Virus record (IMG/VR): IMGVR_UViG_3300032294_002719
Span: 1 to 32,423 of that record
Source of the DNA: a virus
Reading direction: 5' to 3' (one strand)
Length of the DNA stretch: 32,423 nucleotides
Made by a program: the position numbers and the translations under genes. Position 1 is the stretch's first letter. Each line of letters begins with the position of its first letter. The notes beneath the pieces are model-generated. The model did no database searches, was not told the origin of the DNA, and saw only the letters and a list, made by a program, of their open reading frames with translations. Below, piece after piece: positions 28,996 through 32,423 of the stretch.

Positions 28996-29634
28996 TTAAG
29001 CCGCCAAAGCAGTTAATACATGAGGAATTATAGGATGTCTAACACAGGAACCTTTAGGAAACCAAACAATCCCTACATCTGGAGTATCAATTAATCTATG
29101 TGCCGCAACATGAAAAAAGCCTCCACAATGAAGACTACTTTGGGATGGGTCTCCAATAATAACAAGTTTTGACCCGTGTGATATTCTCGTGATTACACAA
29201 TTAAAAAGTCTTTGAGTCGCATCTTCTGCTTCATCAAAAATAATAAATGTGTTAGATAATGATGCCCCTTTAAGTTTTCCGATATGTGAAATTTCTAATC
29301 TGGTTTTAAACTTTCTAAGCTCATCAGGGGAACAAATTTCAGATAAATTAGTCCAAAGAGGAAGTCCTAAAAAATCAATTTTTTCTTCGTATTCACCAGG
29401 TAAAGCCCCAATATCTTGTTCATCTGGTTCATTAACAAATGGTCTGACATAAAGAATAGAATCAATAGGCGATTCAGGATTATTTATAGCTAAAATAGCC
29501 GCATACATGGCTAATAACGTTTTTCCTGTCCCTGCTTCACCAATTCCTAAAGTGATGGTATTTTCTCGAATGGATTGTAAGAATTTTGCTTGCGAGTGGT
29601 TCTTGGGTTTAAGACCTTTTGCAATGTTGACCAT
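28996..29634 (-). CDS. PhoH-like ATPase
   Basis: 212 aa. Walker A GEAGTGKT (32-39), Walker B FIIFDEAED (130-138), and IGDPSQS (160-166), the motif order of PhoH family ATPases. Such genes are very common in cyanophages, with uncertain function (phosphate link or RNA processing). It ends three bases from the MazG terminator, convergent with it. Confidence 0.9.
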   Translation of the reverse strand: MVNIAKGLKPKNHSQAKFLQSIRENTITLGIGEAGTGKTLLAMYAAILAINNPESPIDSILYVRPFVNEPDEQDIGALPGEYEEKIDFLGLPLWTNLSEICSPDELRKFKTRLEISHIGKLKGASLSNTFIIFDEAEDATQRLFNCVITRISHGSKLVIIGDPSQSSLHCGGFFHVAAHRLIDTPDVGIVWFPKGSCVRHPIIPHVLTALAA

Positions 29635-29683
29635 TTGGTAGGTTTTAAATAAGGGATTAATCTTGAAATGGGCGAGGAGTGTT

Positions 29684-30226
29684 TCAGTTCAAAACATCGT
29701 CTTCATCATTAGAAGCAAGGTTAGTAGTCGGTAAAAATTGGGGGTAAACATCAACTTCTAAAAAGACTTCTTCTTCCCGTTCTGTCAGAGAATCAACTTT
29801 TTCAAGAATCATTCCTAATTGTTTATGTGCTTCTAATGAGGCATTGAGGTTTTTAGCTGTCAAAGTAACAATATCACCTCTGTTAGTGGCTTTTTGTTCT
29901 TCATATCCTTCTTTACCCATTATCATTATCTCGGTTAAAAATTTGACTCTAGAGTGTAACGTTGAAAATTTTAGTTCCCCTAAAAGTATCCCCAATTTTA
30001 CAGATTCCGCTCCTCCAAATTTATGTTTAAAAAGACGGTCTGGCTCTAATTCTAAAACATTTAAAACAAGTTTTTCGTCTATAGTAACGCAATCAAGATT
30101 TTTATTAACTCGTCTGGCTATTTCAGCATCTGAATATTGAGGATAACAACCCCTATAATAACAAATAGCCTCTTTTATTAACTCAGGAACTTCTTCAGGA
30201 TTTGTTAATTTAATTAGTTTAGACAT
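29684..30226 (-). CDS. Hypothetical protein, 180 aa; possible small terminase subunit
   Basis: The N-terminal half contains a helix-turn-helix-like run (YSDAEIARRVNKNLDCVTID), the rest is helical and charged (TLTAKNLNASLEAHKQLGMI), and the C-terminal tail is acidic (NDEDDVLN). Size, N-terminal DNA-binding-like segment and location before the terminase fit a TerS, but PhoH and MazG lie between and no family signature is certain. Confidence 0.5.
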   Translation of the reverse strand: MSKLIKLTNPEEVPELIKEAICYYRGCYPQYSDAEIARRVNKNLDCVTIDEKLVLNVLELEPDRLFKHKFGGAESVKLGILLGELKFSTLHSRVKFLTEIMIMGKEGYEEQKATNRGDIVTLTAKNLNASLEAHKQLGMILEKVDSLTEREEEVFLEVDVYPQFLPTTNLASNDEDDVLN

Positions 30227-30266
30227 TCCATTTTTAGTTACTTAATTTGGCTATTTGTTTTCAAGG

Positions 30267-30578
30267 TTAAATCGCAGTCATCAAATCAGAAGTCCAAGAT
30301 TTTCCTGTGAACTTTTTAGGTACTTTCGTTTTACGACGAGGGAATCCAGCTTTATCCACTAAATTACGTTGCATTTGTTCTTTAGATTCTGCATCACCCC
30401 ATCCAGCACCTAAAGCTACAGCATCGGTCAAATCAAGCACTAATCTAGCACGATGTTTATAGTGTCCTGATATGATTTCTAGAACTTCCCAATGGCGCAT
30501 TTTTAAAAGTTCTAATCTAGAAATACCAAAACTATAAAATATTGGTAGACAATCGATAAGAGTGTTAACATATCTCAC
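30267..30578 (-). CDS. Hypothetical protein, 103 aa, coupled to the 160-aa gene
   Basis: A GTG start shares one base with the preceding TAG (TAGTG). It begins MRYVNTLIDCLPIFYSFGIS, followed by helical and basic parts (FPRRKTKVPKKFTGKSW). The pair of a 160-aa acidic and a 103-aa product resembles tail-assembly chaperone pairs (G and T type) in size and order only. No slippery sequence is seen at the junction. Confidence 0.5.
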   Translation of the reverse strand: MRYVNTLIDCLPIFYSFGISRLELLKMRHWEVLEIISGHYKHRARLVLDLTDAVALGAGWGDAESKEQMQRNLVDKAGFPRRKTKVPKKFTGKSWTSDLMTAI

Positions 30579-31060
30579 TACTCTTGCTCGATTCTCCCAT
30601 CCAAAGGGACTTCTAAATCTTCCTCAGCACTTTGTTTTTTGATGACTGGTTCGTCAGTTTGTTTTGCTTCTAAAAGTTGCTGACAATGATTGTATAATGA
30701 CATCACTGTTTTACTTCTTTTTCGTTTAAATGTCCCAGCCGGTACTCCTAATAATGCTTCAACCATTCGACGGGCAGGTTTATACATTAAAGCTTCTAAT
30801 TTAGCTTTTTTTACTGAATCTGAAGCACCTACACTTTTTTCAAGTGTTAGTTCTCCATCTTCATTTTCAACACCGTAAACACTAAGCAAAACATCCATAG
30901 CTTCTGCTCTAGCTTGAAAATATTCAATATATTCGGCTTCAGATAAATCTTCAGGGGCTGTGATTTTATATTCCGTCCCATCTAGCATTAAAGTACCTAA
31001 TGGTTCCCCTTCATCTAAAAATTGGGCAATTATAGAAGTCTTAGGCAAAGTTTCGGGCAT
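30578..31060 (-). CDS. Hypothetical protein, 160 aa, possible tail-assembly chaperone
   Basis: Acidic, beginning MPETLPKTSIIAQFLDEGE; the stretch GTEYKITAPEDLSEAEYIEY and a later FKRKRSKTVMSLYNHC resemble proteins encoded near tail genes in siphoviruses. The role is inferred from character and pairing with the next gene. No strong ribosome binding site. It is the first gene after element B on the minus strand; 31061-31164 shows nothing else. Confidence 0.5.
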   Translation of the reverse strand: MPETLPKTSIIAQFLDEGEPLGTLMLDGTEYKITAPEDLSEAEYIEYFQARAEAMDVLLSVYGVENEDGELTLEKSVGASDSVKKAKLEALMYKPARRMVEALLGVPAGTFKRKRSKTVMSLYNHCQQLLEAKQTDEPVIKKQSAEEDLEVPLDGRIEQE

Positions 31061-31164
31061 AATTAAATCAATTCTTTAAGTGGAAAGTCAATCATATTTT
31101 GAGCGAAAACCCTGAAAGACTTTGGAATCTCTAATTTGAACTACTTTGCGAACAATCAAAAATT

Positions 31165-31971
31165 TATTGTACTACTTAGCCCAAAATCAATAAAACCCAA
31201 TCATATCAAGGGTTTCAACATTTTTGACTTAAAAAAACACCATTTTAAAATCAATAAAACCCAGTCATTGTATGGTTTTGACCCGTTTGTACTATGTAGT
31301 GGGGGGGATAACTTTATTTTTTTTATCTTCCACCTCTTTAATCATCGCATTAAAAAACTTTCATGCTTTTTTTGCTTTCCCACCCTTACCCTGCACCCCA
31401 AAAATATTTTTCCACTACCACTTGACATTTTGTTTATTCCCATGCTATGCTATACACATAGCGAAAAATAGAGTGGGGGATAGGATACTAGAGTGCTTTA
31501 ATTCTAGGGTATTCACAAATCAACCTATCAAAAATTAAATATATTTTTTATATATTTAGCCCACATTCACCCATTTACCCATTTTTACCCCTCAGACCAT
31601 TACAAATTGGTTTATTGGTAAAAGTATCATGACCCACTCTGAAGTGCGGGAAAAGGCTGATAAACGAAAAAGTCTAACCCCCCCCCCTATCAAAGCAAAA
31701 AACAGTTTTGAATCGTTGAGGCTTCCAAATGCTTCAATCTGCTCAATCTAGATGGTATATGTTTTTTAGTGCCTAAACTGCGATGATTAAAAGGGCAAAA
31801 GATAAAAAAAAAAAAATAAAGTTACCCCCCCCCTACTACATAGTACAAACGGGTCTAAGCCATACTATGACTGAGTTTTATTGATTTTAAAATGGTGTTT
31901 TTTTAAGTAAAAAATGTTGAAACCCTTGATATGATTGGGTTTTATTGATTTTGGGCTAAGTAGTACAATTT
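31165..31971. mobile_element. Element B: non-coding palindromic element, inverted copy of element A
   Basis: About 810 bp bounded by TTGTACTACTTAGCCC and its complement. The arms (about 170 bp) are nearly perfect inverted repeats, each with two AATCAATAAAACCC motifs, a GTACTATGTAGT motif followed by a G-run, and a T-run. The core (31400-31650) matches element A in reverse and includes a promoter-like sequence and short repeats (ACCCATTT). The open frames inside run through homopolymers and are not credible genes. The gene-free stretch 31061-32156 holds this element and the tnpB promoter. Confidence 0.8.
31422..31451 (+). promoter_or_regulatory. Promoter-like site in the core of element B
   Basis: TTGACA (31422-31427), 18 bases, TATGCT (31446-31451). 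Element A keeps the same site on the other strand (TTTACA, 18 bases, TATGAT). It points into the conserved non-coding core. Confidence 0.5.
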
Positions 31972-32101
31972 TTGAGTATTGTCCTTTTGGGAATTTTTTG
32001 TTATGCTGGGAACAGCTTTAGACCTGCCTTTGTTAACATTCATTAACATTTACGGTAGTTTACTACCACGGTTAAAGTCTAAAAGATTTTTCTCAAACCC
32101 C

Positions 32102-32130
32102 TTGACATTCTAACTACCATTTGTTATACT
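32102..32130 (+). promoter_or_regulatory. Promoter of the right tnpB copy
   Basis: TTGACA (32102-32107), 17 bases, TATACT (32125-32130). Confidence 0.75.
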
Positions 32131-32156
32131 TTAATTATTGCAACCCATTTAATGCC

Positions 32157-32423
32157 CTGCTATTAGGATTTAAAACTGAAATCAACCCTAATAAAACCCA
32201 ACTAACTCTCCTAGCCCAAAATGCTGGAGTAGCTAGACACGCATGGAATTGGGGGTTAGCTCTCACTAAACAGATTCTTAACCATAATAAAATCAATCCA
32301 GATGAGAAAATTAAATTCCCTTCAGCTATTGATTTACATAAATGGTTAGTTGCTATCGTTAAAAGAGATAATCCTTGGTACTACGAAAGCAGTAAATGTA
32401 GTCCGCAATATGCTCTTCGAGCC
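32157..32423 (+). CDS. tnpB: TnpB N-terminus (partial), IS200/IS605-type
   Basis: 89 codons, open to the window end. The N-terminus LLGFKTEINPNKTQLTLLAQ and AGVARHAWNWGLAL is typical of TnpB, the RNA-guided DNA nuclease of IS200/IS605 elements. No TnpA transposase is seen. The start codon is CTG here (TTG in the left copy); no better in-frame start lies downstream of the promoter. Whether the full gene is intact is not visible. Confidence 0.85.
   Translation, partial: MLLGFKTEINPNKTQLTLLAQNAGVARHAWNWGLALTKQILNHNKINPDEKIKFPSAIDLHKWLVAIVKRDNPWYYESSKCSPQYALRA

Larger units (their letters stand above)
32020..32423. repeat. Right terminal inverted repeat (tnpB 5' region)
   Basis: Inverted partner of positions 1-404. 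Confidence 0.93.

Noticed and set aside
30560-30600. Programmed frameshift joining the 160- and 103-aa genes, as in tail chaperones
   Set aside because: No slippery heptamer is visible at the junction; a one-base TAGTG overlap with re-start explains it.
31136-31538. Two overlapping plus-strand frames of 111 and 88 codons
   Set aside because: They run through the arm and homopolymer tracts of element B, have no ribosome binding site, and no counterpart in element A.
1-32423. tRNA or rRNA genes
   Set aside because: I saw no cloverleaf or rRNA-like sequence; a tRNA scan would settle it.

Overview
The window is AT-rich and looks like part of a double-stranded DNA phage or phage-derived replicon (prophage, phage-plasmid or free cyanophage). 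The host is probably a cyanobacterium. That assignment rests on overall impression (TnpB type, P-loop ATPase type, base composition, abundant repeats) and is inference. Nearly all genes lie on the minus strand, so they read from right to left. Only three are on the plus strand: a MazG-like gene, an HNH gene and one small unknown.

Layout, right to left in transcription order. 32423-32157: start of a tnpB gene cut by the window end. 31971-31165: a non-coding element (B) of about 0.8 kb with long inverted arms. 31060-29684: three small phage genes of uncertain role. 29634-28996: PhoH-like ATPase. 28301-28933 (+): MazG-like pyrophosphohydrolase with its own promoter and terminator. 28144-20033: packaging/virion block, consisting of a large terminase carrying two inteins, a small 81-aa protein, the portal, an 845-aa unknown and a 144-aa partner. 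19758-11642: replication, repair and lysis block, with a P-loop-like fragment, FEN-type 5'-3' exonuclease, SSB-like protein, small unknown, N-acetylmuramidase endolysin, SF3 helicase, unknown and an Rnl5-type RNA ligase. 11406-7515: accessory cassettes (KilA-N protein, two unknowns, BRO-N protein, truncated P-loop ATPase), separated by copies of a repeated promoter/terminator module. 7370-6618: element A, an inverted relative of element B. 6532-4021: restriction-modification region (HNH, unknown, putative REase, C5 methyltransferase). 3921-1873: a translationally coupled operon of small proteins, probably virion or tail related. 1668-412: tiny genes, two of them broken by in-frame stops. 267-1: a decayed tnpB start that mirrors the right end.

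The outer 404 bp on each side are inverted copies of the same tnpB 5' region, and the last 123 bp are identical. The window ends are therefore probably an assembly break inside a repeat, not genome ends. No major capsid, tail tube, tape measure, integrase, DNA polymerase or tRNA gene was recognised, so the genome is probably incomplete here.

The most unusual points are: a terminase interrupted by two inteins (one with a decayed homing endonuclease, one a mini-intein lacking the usual penultimate His); two regulatory proteins sharing one C-terminal domain but carrying BRO-N in one and KilA-N in the other; a repeated module of terminator, promoter, attenuator and promoter that frames swapped cargo genes; two large palindromic non-coding elements with a conserved core; and terminator-like hairpins placed directly on the start codons of the portal and endolysin genes.
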